A stretch of DNA of 64,000 bases from Bacteroidota bacterium (GTDB lineage Bacteria; Bacteroidota; Bacteroidia; Chitinophagales; Chitinophagaceae). The notes beneath the pieces are model-generated. The model saw nothing but the letters and a program-made list of their open reading frames with translations. It did not search any database and was not told where the DNA came from. Location of the stretch: the NCBI GenBank assembly GCA_013286425.1, contig JABDFS010000004.1:1-64000 (forward strand), given 5' to 3'. Position 1 is the stretch's first letter. Each line of letters begins with the position of its first letter. The translations under genes were made by a program, and so were the position numbers. Of the stretch, positions 20,901 to 30,961 are shown piece by piece.

Positions 20901-21171
20901 GAATGATGAATTAAGAATGTCAACTTATCTTATTGAACCGGGACAATATTTAAAACTTAGAAATATTCAGTTAGGGTATAATCTGCCAAAATCATTCAGC
21001 ACAAGATTAGGCATGGAAAGGTTCTATATCTATGTAGTGGCTGAAAACCTTCTCATGTTTAAGAGCAGCCAATTCACCGGCCCTGATCCTGAAAATGCAG
21101 ATGGCCAATCATACGCAAATCCTTACGTAAGGCCACAGGTATTTAAAACAGGTATAGAAGTTTCGTTCTAA
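17953..21171 (+). CDS. SusC/RagA-type TonB-linked outer membrane transporter 1
   Basis: CarboxypepD-reg domain, TonB plug, GTQGGAGVILIQTKKG, C-terminal ...FKTGIEVSF. Start at 17953 preferred because it aligns with the second copy (MYLNLIKLHPALL...). Confidence 0.95.
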   Translation: MNLNFIELHPALLVTRCLKPFMQMRKKITALLLTMFLLNSFLFAQQSPVTGKITDEKSNPLIGVAVKVSGSHTGVITDVNGNFSINASKGQTLEISYVGKMNEKVIVGDNSLINITLKDQTGSDLNEVVVTGYMTQKKADLTGAVAVVSAKDLSKDHGTTNIMQSLQGVVPGLHISTDGNPTGNVDVQIRGLTSLNGGSPLIVIDGVPSYMNLRDINPDNIASMQILKDAYSASIYGTQGGAGVILIQTKKGQAGKAKISYDGSVGFASWNNKPAMLNTMQYGQALWQAAVNDGQDPNAVTQIYDYDWHKDASGIPVLDKATPIAYLNADSTMPSANTNWLDAISQNGIQQNHQLTISGGNDKSTSLLSLNYMENQGTQIYTGYKRFTLRVNTDYKVINDHFSIGENVEASHMLVNDQNVMHDALVEPPIIPVHTTDGGWGGSAVALGMDDYWNPVRELTLNKDNGDKYNKLYGDVHANVYLKNFTLHSQLGMIYTDGYHRNIQFTFEEGGGKFNPISSVDQWYWRETTLDLTNTIDYKYNKGKHNLDVLGGMEANKYVTETMDANRQDIAFQNYDYAYLSTATGNMSMSGGGDKYNLMSYFGKFNYSYNSKYLLSGSLRYDGSSKFGSDNRFALFPAISGGWRISQEDFLANNNVISDLKLRASWGKNGSLANINSLNAQTFFAPDYNVTSYSIDGSETGSLPSGFYKVQTGNQDLRWEGTTQTNIGIDFGFFKQALSGSLDFYKKYTDGMLVSPPYPGAEGEGANQFINAADMTDKGVELSVTYSSRSHKDFNYQISGNIAYNKNVVDDLPASVQYSWGGSALKGDGIDGHPWGSYYGFIADGIYQNQQQVDAGPDQPGKGIGRIRYMDISGPDGKPDGKIDYDYDRTWIGNNVVIQNGGLATVVPKVEYGFSINLSYKSFDLSMSWQGVAGIEEYDGWKSYSDFWNVWVQNGFNHPTRVLDAWTPTNTSSTIPALSLNNVNDELRMSTYLIEPGQYLKLRNIQLGYNLPKSFSTRLGMERFYIYVVAENLLMFKSSQFTGPDPENADGQSYANPYVRPQVFKTGIEVSF

Positions 21172-21232
21172 TCATTACACAAAAATCACAGCGTTTAAAA
21201 TTACATGTGACGAAAAAATAAAAAGCATACAC

Positions 21233-22972
21233 ATGAAAAAGATATTAAGTTATATTCTGTTGCCGGGAATTATTCTTACGATAGCAAGCTGTCATAAGTT
21301 CCTGGATGTTAACCCGCAAGGAGTAGTTACAGAAGGAAATGTAAGCACACCTGATAATGTTGACGGGCTTGTAATTGCAGCTTATGCATGGTTGCCGCAT
21401 GAAGGTATCCTTAATCAAAAAATGAGCCCCTGGTTAGCTGATATAAAATCAGATGATTCTTACAAAGGTGGTGGTGGTATCGGCGACCAGGAGCCATGGT
21501 ATCAATGGGAAGTATTTTCACTCAATAATGCAAGCATTGGTAATAATGATGGTATATGGTATGCAGAGTATGAAGGTATTTCAAGGTGTAACACTGCACT
21601 AAGAGCATTGACCACGCTGGATGTCTCAACTTATCCTGATAAAGATCAAAGAATTGCGGAAATGAAATTCTTAAGAGGTTATTTCTTTTTAGATCTTAAG
21701 AGATGGTATAAATGGGTTCCTTACTTTGATGAAAATGTACCGAACGATTCAATTGCTAAAATTCCAAACCGCCCTGATACTGCGCAAAGTGATTTGTACC
21801 TCTGGCAAAATATTTATAATGATTTTTCTGCTGCCGCAGATGTTTTGCCGGTTACACAATCTGATGCCGGTCGCCCAACAAAATATGCTGCAGAAGGAGA
21901 AATGTTAGAGTGTTTAATGTGGATGTCTTATGAGCAGGATCTTAATAACAAAGTAATCAATGTTAATACTTCAAGATTGTCACAGGCATTAACGCTTGCA
22001 GATGACATCATCAACAGCGGTAAATACAGTTTGGCTCCGGATTATGCAGAAAACTTTTTGTATTCGTACGATAACAAATCACCTGAATCAATTTTTGAAT
22101 GGCAGTACTCACATGATGATGGAACACCCAATGGTAATCTGAACGGCGGTACGCCTTTGAATGCACCATGGTGGCCGCCATATTTCAGTTGCTGCGATTT
22201 TCATAAAGCATCATACAACTTAGTAAATGCATTTAAAGTTGATGCGAATGGTATACCTGAGTTTACTACTTTCAATGATGAAGAAATAACTGATAAGAAC
22301 ACTTATTTCTCTCATAATACCTGGGACCCACGTTTTGGACATACAGTTGCTGTTCCGGGCATGCCATGGAAATACCAGCAGGATCTTTTATTTGATAGCA
22401 GCGGAGCAAGAGATCCTAACAACTTCGGTTATATGAATTCATTAAAAGAAAATGTTGAATCAGATTGCCCTGGCCTTGTAAATCTTTTCTGGATGTTTAA
22501 TTCTAAAAATGAAATTGCCATTCGTTATGACAGAATCCTGTTGCAAAAAGCAGAAATTCTTATCAAGCTTAACAGGGAAAAAGAAGCGTTGCCTATAATC
22601 AACGACATTCGTCAGCGTGCAGCAAACAGTACAGCCCGTTTAAAATTTGCAAACGGCACATCCACATTAAACTATAAAATTAGTTTATACCAGGATGGTA
22701 TTAACTGCACATGGACAAATGCTTTTGCATGGCAGGCTTTGATGTGGGAAGACCGTTTAGAGTTTGCAATGGAAGGTGTAAGATGGTATGATCTTGTTCG
22801 TTGGGGAATTGCAGAGCCTACACTTAATGCATACTTTGCAAAAGAATATCCACGCAACAGGCCATGGATGAAAGACGGGCATTTTACCGCAGGCCGCGAT
22901 GAATTTATGCCAATACCTCAACCACAAATGAACTATTCATTTGGTGTGTATAAACAAAATCCTGGTTATTAA
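21233..22972 (+). CDS. SusD/RagB-type outer membrane lipoprotein 1
   Basis: Lipoprotein signal ILTIASCHKFLDVNPQG; EMKFLRGYFFLDLKRWYK; C-terminal EFMPIPQPQMNYSFGVYKQNPGY. Confidence 0.95.
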   Translation: MKKILSYILLPGIILTIASCHKFLDVNPQGVVTEGNVSTPDNVDGLVIAAYAWLPHEGILNQKMSPWLADIKSDDSYKGGGGIGDQEPWYQWEVFSLNNASIGNNDGIWYAEYEGISRCNTALRALTTLDVSTYPDKDQRIAEMKFLRGYFFLDLKRWYKWVPYFDENVPNDSIAKIPNRPDTAQSDLYLWQNIYNDFSAAADVLPVTQSDAGRPTKYAAEGEMLECLMWMSYEQDLNNKVINVNTSRLSQALTLADDIINSGKYSLAPDYAENFLYSYDNKSPESIFEWQYSHDDGTPNGNLNGGTPLNAPWWPPYFSCCDFHKASYNLVNAFKVDANGIPEFTTFNDEEITDKNTYFSHNTWDPRFGHTVAVPGMPWKYQQDLLFDSSGARDPNNFGYMNSLKENVESDCPGLVNLFWMFNSKNEIAIRYDRILLQKAEILIKLNREKEALPIINDIRQRAANSTARLKFANGTSTLNYKISLYQDGINCTWTNAFAWQALMWEDRLEFAMEGVRWYDLVRWGIAEPTLNAYFAKEYPRNRPWMKDGHFTAGRDEFMPIPQPQMNYSFGVYKQNPGY

Positions 22973-23051
22973 TCAAACAAAAAATTAGTACACTTCCAGC
23001 GCATTCACTTTATATTTTGTAAATTAAACAGCCATTCCTGAAAACAAAAAT

Positions 23052-24215
23052 ATGCATATGAAAAAAATAGTATTGATTGCTTTAGCCAGTTGTTTATCGG
23101 CAGTAATTTTTGCTCAAACATTTAACGGCATTAATTCAGACATGAGTAATATATACATGTTGTCTGATGCTAAATCACGTTCCATCAGCCCGGAAAATTT
23201 CAACGGTGAGAAAGGAAAAGGCGGTATGGCAACAACAGGCACAGGTCAAAGTGCAGCAAGAGATTTAGGCAAAGGCTGGAAGGTAAGTCCAAGCGTTGTG
23301 ATTAAAGCACACACAACATTTACGGTTGCAGAAATTACAGGTTCCGGTTCTATTCAACATATATGGATGACACCAACCGGTAACTGGCGTTTTTCAATAT
23401 TGCGTTTTTATTGGGATGATGAAACAACACCTTCTGTTGAAGTGCCCGCTGGTGATTTCTTCGGCCAGGGCTGGGGCAAGTTTGCTCAAATAAATTCATT
23501 GGCAATATGCGCTAACCCGGGCAGTGGTTTTAATTGTTACTGGCCAATGCCTTTCAGAAAAAAATGCAGGATCACTATGGAAAATATAGACGATGAAGAC
23601 ATGGTTTTATATTACCAGGTTGATTATATACAAACTGGTGTTCCAAAAGATGCGGCTTATTTTCATGCACAATTCCGTCGTACAAATCCATTGCCATACA
23701 AACAAAATTATGTGTTGGTTGATAGCATAAAAGGTAAAGGCCAGTATGTTGGTACTTATATGGCGTATGGTTCTCATAACAATGGTTGGTGGGGTGAAGG
23801 AGAAATTAAATTCTTTATCGATGGCGATACTGATTATCCAACAATAAACGGTACAGGAACAGAAGATTATTTTTGCGGTGCATATGATTTCGATACACGC
23901 AAGAAAAATGCTCAGGGTATAGATGAAGTGAACTACACAGAATTTTCATCACCCTATACAGGATTACCACAGGTTATTGGAGGTGACGGTCACTACACTG
24001 TTGCCCAACGTTTCGGTTTATATCGCTGGCATCTGAAAGATCCTATTCGTTTTGATAAAGATTTAAAAGTAACAATACAGGCATTGGGCTGGCGCGATGG
24101 TGGGCGTTATCTTCCTTTGCAGGATGATATTGCAACAACTGTTTTCTGGTATCAGACAGAACCGCACAATCCTTTTCCGCCATTGCCTGATAAAGATCAT
24201 CTTGAAGTGAACTAA
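23052..24215 (+). CDS. DUF2961 / GH172-type protein 1
   Basis: GSGSIQHIWMTPTGNWRFSILRFYWDDETTPSVEVPAGDFFGQGWG, GTGTEDYFCGAYDF. Confidence 0.88.
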   Translation: MHMKKIVLIALASCLSAVIFAQTFNGINSDMSNIYMLSDAKSRSISPENFNGEKGKGGMATTGTGQSAARDLGKGWKVSPSVVIKAHTTFTVAEITGSGSIQHIWMTPTGNWRFSILRFYWDDETTPSVEVPAGDFFGQGWGKFAQINSLAICANPGSGFNCYWPMPFRKKCRITMENIDDEDMVLYYQVDYIQTGVPKDAAYFHAQFRRTNPLPYKQNYVLVDSIKGKGQYVGTYMAYGSHNNGWWGEGEIKFFIDGDTDYPTINGTGTEDYFCGAYDFDTRKKNAQGIDEVNYTEFSSPYTGLPQVIGGDGHYTVAQRFGLYRWHLKDPIRFDKDLKVTIQALGWRDGGRYLPLQDDIATTVFWYQTEPHNPFPPLPDKDHLEVN

Positions 24216-24280
24216 AATTTATAATCCATACAGAATAAATTTCTAAATTGATTTGCAAAATGTTTTACAGTAAAGTTTAG

Positions 24281-24574
24281 ATGGTATCGAAAATAGTTGT
24301 GATAATAGTTTTAATTGGTTTAGTTTCATATATACAAGCAGGTGCACAAAGGAGCAATGCTAATATTGCTCCTTTTAAAATAAAACTAACTAATGAGGAA
24401 TGATATATTTATCAGCAATTGTAAAAGAATAAGCCTGTTATATTGATTTATTTTTCGCCAACCTGCGATCATTGTAAAACATTTACTGAAGCTATGTTGA
24501 GACGCATAAGCAGTTTGTGCAATGATCAATTGGTATTGATTTCTTATGAAAACATTAAAGAAGTAAAAGCCTGA
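24281..24574 (+). pseudogene. Thioredoxin-like protein pseudogene with two in-frame stops
   Basis: One frame reads MVSKIVVIIVLIGLVSYIQAGAQRSNANIAPFKIKLTNEE*YIYQQL*KNKPVILIYFSPTCDHCKTFTEAMLRRISSLCNDQLVLISYENIKEVKA*, with a CxxC active-site-like motif. Confidence 0.7.
24348..24376 (+). promoter_or_regulatory. Hairpin upstream of lacI (copy 1), possible terminator
   Basis: AAAGGAGCAAT...ATTGCTCCTTT; same stem conserved upstream of the second lacI-like ORF. Confidence 0.6.
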
Positions 24575-24631
24575 AGCAATAGCCAATCAATTATAAAAAT
24601 TTATTTTAAAGCGCAGCTTAATATTTAACCA

Positions 24632-25651
24632 TTGGAAAAGAAAGTAGCACTTAAAGATGTAGCACAACATATCGGCGTGTCGGCGGCACTTGTTTCTTAT
24701 GTATTGAATGGCAAAGAAAAAGAAGCAAGAGTAGGCGCTGAGATGGCGAAGAGAATTAAGAAAGCTGCTGCGGAATTAAACTATCAGCCCAACTTGATTG
24801 CGAAAAGTTTAAAGATGGGTAAAACAAAAACCATTGGTTTAATTGTAGCAGATATTTCAAACCCGTTCTTTTCAACCATTGCAAGAATTATAGAAGATGA
24901 AGCAAAGAAGCATGGTTATGTTGTAATATTTGGCAGCAGCGATGAAAGTGCAGACAAACAACTGGATCTGATCGATGTGTTTTCAACAAGATTGGTTGAT
25001 GCATTTATAATTGCACCTGCTGCAGGCACAGAAGAACAAATTCAAAACATCATCAATCGCGGTGTGCCTGTTGTATTGATGGACCGTTTCTTTCCTAATC
25101 TTAAAGTTGATTGTGTACACATCAATAATCTGAATGCATCGGGTAAAGCGGTAAAGCAATTGATAAAGAATGGCCGCAAAAAGATAGGGATGTTGGCTTA
25201 TGATACAACGCAATCGCACATGCAGGATAGAAAGCAGGGTTATAAAGCAGCATTAAAGGAAAAAAATATAAGGTTCAAAAAAGAATGGTTGATTGAAGCA
25301 AGCTATCAGCATCTTGAAAAAGATGTTGCAGATAAAATAAAACCATTATTAAAACCATTACAAATTGATGCATTGTTTTTTGCAACCAACTCATTGGCAG
25401 TTGCAGGTTTAAAAGAGATCAACAAACTTGGTATAAAAGTACCAGATGATCTGGCGATCATTTCTTTTGATGAAAGCGATGCATTCGATTTCTTTTATTC
25501 ACCGGTTACTTATGTAAGTCAATCGTTGGCAGACATTGGTAAAGAAGCTATTAAACTTGTAATAAACAGGTTGCATAGTAAGAGCAAGAAAAATACAAAC
25601 GTTATTGTTGAAGCAAAATTAATTGTGCGCGAAAGTTGTGGCAGTTTATAA
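24632..25651 (+). CDS. LacI-family transcriptional regulator
   Basis: TTG start; VALKDVAQHIGVSAALVSYVLNGKEKEARV HTH, hinge helix YQPNLIAKSLKMGKTKTIGLIVADISNPFFSTI, periplasmic-binding-like C-domain. Confidence 0.95.
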   Translation: MEKKVALKDVAQHIGVSAALVSYVLNGKEKEARVGAEMAKRIKKAAAELNYQPNLIAKSLKMGKTKTIGLIVADISNPFFSTIARIIEDEAKKHGYVVIFGSSDESADKQLDLIDVFSTRLVDAFIIAPAAGTEEQIQNIINRGVPVVLMDRFFPNLKVDCVHINNLNASGKAVKQLIKNGRKKIGMLAYDTTQSHMQDRKQGYKAALKEKNIRFKKEWLIEASYQHLEKDVADKIKPLLKPLQIDALFFATNSLAVAGLKEINKLGIKVPDDLAIISFDESDAFDFFYSPVTYVSQSLADIGKEAIKLVINRLHSKSKKNTNVIVEAKLIVRESCGSL

Positions 25652-25692
25652 TTGCTTACAATGATGATTATAAATAAACTGATTGGATTTGC

Positions 25693-27693
25693 ATGTTCAA
25701 TAGAATACGATATATGTTGAGTGTTAGAAGCTGGTTGCCAGTTTTAATATTGATGATCTCTGTTCAGGTTCATGCACAAAAGAAGATAGAGCTTTCATCA
25801 CCGGACGGAAATATTCAATTCAAATTTTTGTTTACAGACAGTTTGCCTGTTTACAGTGTTGCATACAACGGAAACACGATCATCGAACCATCATCATTAA
25901 GCTTATCATTTAATCAATCAGGAATATTTGGTAAGGCATTAAAAATTGGTAAAGCATTACATAGTTCCGGTGTTGATGATTACGAACTGGTTGTTGGCAA
26001 AACAAAAAAAGTTTATGATAATTATAATGAAGTTTCTATTCCTTTAGAAGAAAGCACTGGCGATAAAAGATTGATCAATTTAGTTGTAAGAGCTTTTAAT
26101 GATGGTGTTGCTTTCAGATATGAAATGCCTCAGCAAAAAAACTGGTCTTCGTGTGAATTAACTTCAGAAAACACAACCTTTCATTTCAACGGCAATCCAA
26201 TGGTGTTAACAGGTTTTTTACCTGATTATACATCGGCGCATGAATCACGTCATACATGGCTTTCATTAAATGATATCAAAGAAGATACATTAATGGATAT
26301 GCCAACATTGATTGAGTTTCCGGGTAAAGTTTATATGGCAATCACGGAAGCCGAGCTGGTTGACTATGCAGGCATGTATTTGATAAAAAAAGATGGCATA
26401 TTTGAAAGCAGTCTATCACCACTTCCGGATCAACCCAACATAAAGGTAAAAGCAACATTACCGCATAAATCTCCATGGCGTGTTATGTTGATAAGCAACA
26501 GGCCTGGTGCATTGATCGAATCAAACATCATCACCAGTTTAAATGAACCTTGCGCAATAAAAGATGTATCATGGATCAAGCCCGGCACATCAGATTTTCA
26601 TTGGTGGAATGGCGATATATTGCCCGATACAACTTTTCCGCCGCAGGAAGATTTTTTATTCAATAAATACTATATAGATTTTTGTTCGCGCAATCACATC
26701 ACCTATCATTCTGTAATTGGTTATGGTGGTTATCCCTGGTATACAAGTGATGCTGAAGGTTATGGTGTTATTGGTCTGCACACCGATGTTACCAAGCCAA
26801 TTCCAACAATTGATATGGACCAGATTTGCGAATATGCAAAAAGTAAAAATGTTGATATAAGATTTTGGGTGCATTGGCAGGCGATCTATCCTGATCTTGA
26901 AAGATCATTTTCGCAATTTGAAAAATGGGGCGTAAAAGGAATGATGGTTGATTTTTTAAATCGCGATGACCAGGAAATGGTGAACATTCAAACAGAAATA
27001 TTACAGGTTGCTGCTAAACATCATTTACATATTCAGTTTCATGGCGCATACAAACCAACGGGTTTAAGCAGAACATATCCAAATGAATTTACACGTGAAG
27101 GAACATTAAATTATGAGAACGATAAATGGGGCAATGTAATAACGCCTGATGATGATTTAGGCGTTGTGTTTACAAGAATGTTGTCAGGCCCAACAGATTA
27201 TCATCTTGGTGGTTTCAGAGCTGTGTCGCCATCAAAATATAAAATTCAATATACAAAGCCATTGGTGGTTGGTACGCGTTGCCACATGCTGGCCATGTAT
27301 GTTGTACTGGAAAGCTATTTACAAATGATCTGCGATTACCCGGCAGCTTATGAAGGGCAACCAGGTTTTGAGTTTTTAAAAGATATTCCCACAACTTGGG
27401 ATGAAACAAAAGTGCTGGATGCAGAAGTAAATAATTATGTAGTTATCGCGCGCAGAAAAGATAATGATTGGTATGTTGGATCAATTACAAATCATGATAC
27501 GAGAGCCCTAAAGATCAATTTTAATTTTTTATCTGAAGGAAAGTATAGAGCAGAAATTTATACAGATGCTGATGACACAGATGTGAATGCAAATGACCTG
27601 AACAAAAAAACTATAAACATTACAAATAAAGATGTAACCACCATAAAACTTTCAGCCGGTGGCGGTATGGTAATGCATATTTATAAAAGTTAG
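25693..27693 (+). CDS. Glycoside hydrolase family 97
   Basis: IELSSPDGNIQFKF, GVKGMMVDFLNRDDQEMVN, HFHGAYKPTGLSRTYPNEFTREGTLNYE. Confidence 0.9.
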   Translation: MFNRIRYMLSVRSWLPVLILMISVQVHAQKKIELSSPDGNIQFKFLFTDSLPVYSVAYNGNTIIEPSSLSLSFNQSGIFGKALKIGKALHSSGVDDYELVVGKTKKVYDNYNEVSIPLEESTGDKRLINLVVRAFNDGVAFRYEMPQQKNWSSCELTSENTTFHFNGNPMVLTGFLPDYTSAHESRHTWLSLNDIKEDTLMDMPTLIEFPGKVYMAITEAELVDYAGMYLIKKDGIFESSLSPLPDQPNIKVKATLPHKSPWRVMLISNRPGALIESNIITSLNEPCAIKDVSWIKPGTSDFHWWNGDILPDTTFPPQEDFLFNKYYIDFCSRNHITYHSVIGYGGYPWYTSDAEGYGVIGLHTDVTKPIPTIDMDQICEYAKSKNVDIRFWVHWQAIYPDLERSFSQFEKWGVKGMMVDFLNRDDQEMVNIQTEILQVAAKHHLHIQFHGAYKPTGLSRTYPNEFTREGTLNYENDKWGNVITPDDDLGVVFTRMLSGPTDYHLGGFRAVSPSKYKIQYTKPLVVGTRCHMLAMYVVLESYLQMICDYPAAYEGQPGFEFLKDIPTTWDETKVLDAEVNNYVVIARRKDNDWYVGSITNHDTRALKINFNFLSEGKYRAEIYTDADDTDVNANDLNKKTINITNKDVTTIKLSAGGGMVMHIYKS

Positions 27694-27738
27694 TTTGATG
27701 ATAAAATCATAAATTTTTAAATAATACAATCAATCATA

Positions 27739-27754
27739 GCTTAAACGATTAAAT
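27739..27754 (+). promoter_or_regulatory. LacI-type operator 4 (internal, abutting a start codon)
   Basis: GCTTAAACGATTAAAT ending 1 nt before ATG at 27756. Confidence 0.7.
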
Positions 27755-27755
27755 T

Positions 27756-29078
27756 ATGAACTTTAAAAAAACAAGCTTGTTATTAGTTTATCCAAAGAAG
27801 CAGAACAAACTCTTTAGCCTTTCAACCATCATCTTCACTTCAATTATTATAATTATTATGACGACAATACCTTCATGCACAACTACTGAAAAGAAACAGG
27901 CAACAAGTGATAATGATTCAACTGTATCATCAAATTTTGAAAAAGGAACTTTTGGTTACGATCTTAATTTTCTTCAGCAACATGACAGTGTTCTCGTTTT
28001 AAAATCCAATAATGATAACGCACAGATTATTGTATCACCAAAATACCAGGCGAAAGTTTTTACATCAACTGCAAATGGCAATGATGGTTTTAGTTTTGGC
28101 TGGGTAAACTACAAGGCATTTACCGGCCCCGAAGACGCGCACATGAACGCATACGGAGGTGAGAATCGTTTGTGGCTTGGTCCTGAAGGAGGCCGGTTTT
28201 CTTTGTTCTTTAAACCCGGCGATTCAATGGTATTTAATCATTGGAAAACACCTGCAGCATTTGATTCAGAACCATGGAAAGTAACTGCACAAACAAGCAG
28301 TTCTGTAACCATGCAAAAAGATATGCAGTTGATCAATTATCATAATACACAACTGCAATTATCTGTAACAAGAGCCATTGATATTTTGAGTAATGATGAT
28401 ATCAGCAGAAACACCGGTTTAACTTTGGATACAAGCATAAAAGTTGTCGGTTATCAAACGACAAATACATTAGCTAATACCGGTAAAGATGAATGGACAG
28501 AAACAACAGGAATGCCCTGCATCTGGATTTTAGACATGATGAAAAACACACCGTCAACTGTTATTGTTGTGCCGTATAAAAATGCTGCGGGCGCTAACTT
28601 TAATGATGTTGCTACAACAAATTATTTTGGTGAAATTTCTGTAGACAGGTTAAAGCATGATGACAATAAATTATTATTTAAAGCTGATGGAAAAAGCCGT
28701 GGAAAATTGGGCATCAAGCCAAAATTTGCAAAGCCTGTTTTAGGCAGTTATGATGCGCAGAATAAAGTATTAACCATTGCGATGTTTGAACCTGATGCAT
28801 CGGCAAAATATTTAAACCAGGAATGGAACACAACCAAACCATCGTTCTCTGGTGATGCAGTGAATGCATACAATGATGGCCCATTAGCAGATGGTTCACA
28901 AATGGGACCATTCTATGAAATTGAAAGCGTATCACCTGCTGCATTTTTAAAACCCAATCAATCAATCGTACATAAACAGTCCGTATATCATTTCACAGGC
29001 GATGAAAAAGCATTGGATGCAATCAGTCAAAAAATATTAGGTGTTACATTAAACGAAGTGCAAACAACATTTAAATAG
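27756..29078 (+). CDS. Putative lipoprotein, possibly DUF6786-like
   Basis: TTIPSCTTTEKKQ lipobox-like region; body recalls PUL-associated DUF6786 proteins (family call from memory, not searched). Confidence 0.55.
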   Translation: MNFKKTSLLLVYPKKQNKLFSLSTIIFTSIIIIIMTTIPSCTTTEKKQATSDNDSTVSSNFEKGTFGYDLNFLQQHDSVLVLKSNNDNAQIIVSPKYQAKVFTSTANGNDGFSFGWVNYKAFTGPEDAHMNAYGGENRLWLGPEGGRFSLFFKPGDSMVFNHWKTPAAFDSEPWKVTAQTSSSVTMQKDMQLINYHNTQLQLSVTRAIDILSNDDISRNTGLTLDTSIKVVGYQTTNTLANTGKDEWTETTGMPCIWILDMMKNTPSTVIVVPYKNAAGANFNDVATTNYFGEISVDRLKHDDNKLLFKADGKSRGKLGIKPKFAKPVLGSYDAQNKVLTIAMFEPDASAKYLNQEWNTTKPSFSGDAVNAYNDGPLADGSQMGPFYEIESVSPAAFLKPNQSIVHKQSVYHFTGDEKALDAISQKILGVTLNEVQTTFK

Positions 29079-29160
29079 TGAATGGTGAATATTCAATTAG
29101 TGAATATCAACCATTCACTATTCATCATTGATTATTCACTACTCACAACTCACCATTCAC
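29078..29160 (+). repeat. Intercistronic inverted repeat upstream of fucI-like gene
   Basis: GTGAATGGTGA (29078-29088) / TCACCATTCAC (29150-29160), with internal AGTGAATA / TATTCACT. Confidence 0.8.
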
Positions 29161-29170
29161 AAATTTAATT

Positions 29171-30946
29171 ATGAGTCAACAAACAGATTATCCAAAGATT
29201 GGCATTCGCCCGATTATCGACGGGCGTTTAGGTGGCATTCGTGAATCGTTGGAAGAAACTACAATGAAGATGGCGCAGAATGTTGCCGCCTTATACGAAA
29301 AAGAATTACGCTATCCTGATGGCTCTCCGGTGCAATGTGTTATTGCAGATACATGCATTGGCGGTGTGTATGAAGCTTCGCAATGTGCAAAGAAATTCGA
29401 AAGTAATAACGTCGGTGTGTCGTTGTCTGTTACACCTTGCTGGTGTTATGGAAGTGAAACAATGGATATGAATCCTTTGTTGCCAAAAGCAATCTGGGGC
29501 TTTAACGGAACAGAAAGACCGGGCGCTGTTTATCTTGCAGCAACGCTTGCAGCGCATAACCAGTTTGGTTTACCTGCATTTGGAATTTATGGAAGAGATG
29601 TGCAGGATCTGGGTGATGAAGCAATTCCTGCAGACGTAAAAGACCGCCTATTAAATTTTGCACAAGCTGGTTTAGCAGTAGCTATCATGCGCGGTAAATC
29701 TTATCTCGCAATTGGTTCTGTTTCGATGGGAATTGCAGGTTCTATTGTTGTGCCTGATTTCTTTCGCGAATATCTCGGCATGCGCAATGAATATGTTGAT
29801 TCATCTGAAGTGTTGCGCCGTGTTGAAAAGAAAATTTATGATGAAACAGAATTTGAAAAAGCGTTAGACTGGGTTAAGAAAAATTGTAAAGAAGGTGATG
29901 ACCTTGCGAATGAATCGAATAAACAATCATCAAGAGAACAAAAAGATAATGACTGGCAATTTGTTGTTAAGATGACATTGATCATGCGTGATCTTATGCA
30001 GGGAAATGCGCAGTTAAAAAATAAAGGTTTTGGTGAAGAAGCATTAGGGCATAATGCAATTGTATCGGGCTTCCAGGGGCAACGTCAATGGACAGATTTT
30101 TTGCCCAACGGTGATTTCTCTGAGGCCATATTGAATTCTTCTTTTGACTGGAATGGCATTCGCGCGCCATACATGGTAGCGACAGAAAATGATTGCTTTA
30201 ATGGCATCAGCATGTTGTTTGGTTATTTGCTTACCAACACTGCACAAATATTTGCTGATGTAAGAACATACTGGAGTCCAGAGGCTGTTGAAAGGGTTAC
30301 AGGATGGCAGCCTGATTCAGCAGCAGCCAATGGATTCATTCATCTTATCAACTCAGGTTCTGCAACATTAGATGGGACAGGACAGCAACAAAAAGATGGT
30401 AAGCCAGTTATGAAACCTTTCTGGGAAATTAATGCAGATGAAGCGGATGCTTGTTTGCAGGCAACAACATGGTATCCCGGTAACAAAGGTTATTTCAGAG
30501 GCGGTGGTTATTCATCAAAATTTGTAACAAAAGGTGGTATGCCTGTAACCATGTGCCGCATCAATTTAGTAAGAGGTGTTGGCCCTGTGTTGCAAATTGC
30601 AGAAGGTGAAACGATCGATCTTCCGCAAAATGTTCACGACACATTGGATAAACGAACAGATATTACATGGCCAACAACATGGTTTGTGCCACGTATAACA
30701 GGCAAAGGCGCGTTCACTGATGTATATAATGTGATGTTGCATTGGGGCTCAAATCATGGCGCTATAAGTTATGGTCATGTTGGCGATAAATTAATAACAT
30801 TGGCTTCTATGTTACGCATTCCTGTTTGTATGCATAATGTAGATGACGAAAAAGTATTTCGCCCTTCTGCATGGAATGCATTTGGTTCAGAAACAGAAGG
30901 CGCAGATTATCGTGCCTGCAATAACTATGGAGCATTGTATAAATAA
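29171..30946 (+). CDS. fucI: L-fucose isomerase / D-arabinose isomerase
   Basis: [65 protein letters not shown]. Confidence 0.95.
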   Translation: MSQQTDYPKIGIRPIIDGRLGGIRESLEETTMKMAQNVAALYEKELRYPDGSPVQCVIADTCIGGVYEASQCAKKFESNNVGVSLSVTPCWCYGSETMDMNPLLPKAIWGFNGTERPGAVYLAATLAAHNQFGLPAFGIYGRDVQDLGDEAIPADVKDRLLNFAQAGLAVAIMRGKSYLAIGSVSMGIAGSIVVPDFFREYLGMRNEYVDSSEVLRRVEKKIYDETEFEKALDWVKKNCKEGDDLANESNKQSSREQKDNDWQFVVKMTLIMRDLMQGNAQLKNKGFGEEALGHNAIVSGFQGQRQWTDFLPNGDFSEAILNSSFDWNGIRAPYMVATENDCFNGISMLFGYLLTNTAQIFADVRTYWSPEAVERVTGWQPDSAAANGFIHLINSGSATLDGTGQQQKDGKPVMKPFWEINADEADACLQATTWYPGNKGYFRGGGYSSKFVTKGGMPVTMCRINLVRGVGPVLQIAEGETIDLPQNVHDTLDKRTDITWPTTWFVPRITGKGAFTDVYNVMLHWGSNHGAISYGHVGDKLITLASMLRIPVCMHNVDDEKVFRPSAWNAFGSETEGADYRACNNYGALYK

Positions 30947-30961
30947 AAAAGTATCACCAAA

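Noticed and set aside
24401-24403. In-frame TGA in the thioredoxin-like reading frame as a possible selenocysteine codon
   Set aside because: A second in-frame stop (TAA) follows seven codons later, the TGA is not at the CxxC motif, and no SECIS-like element was evident; pseudogene is simpler.
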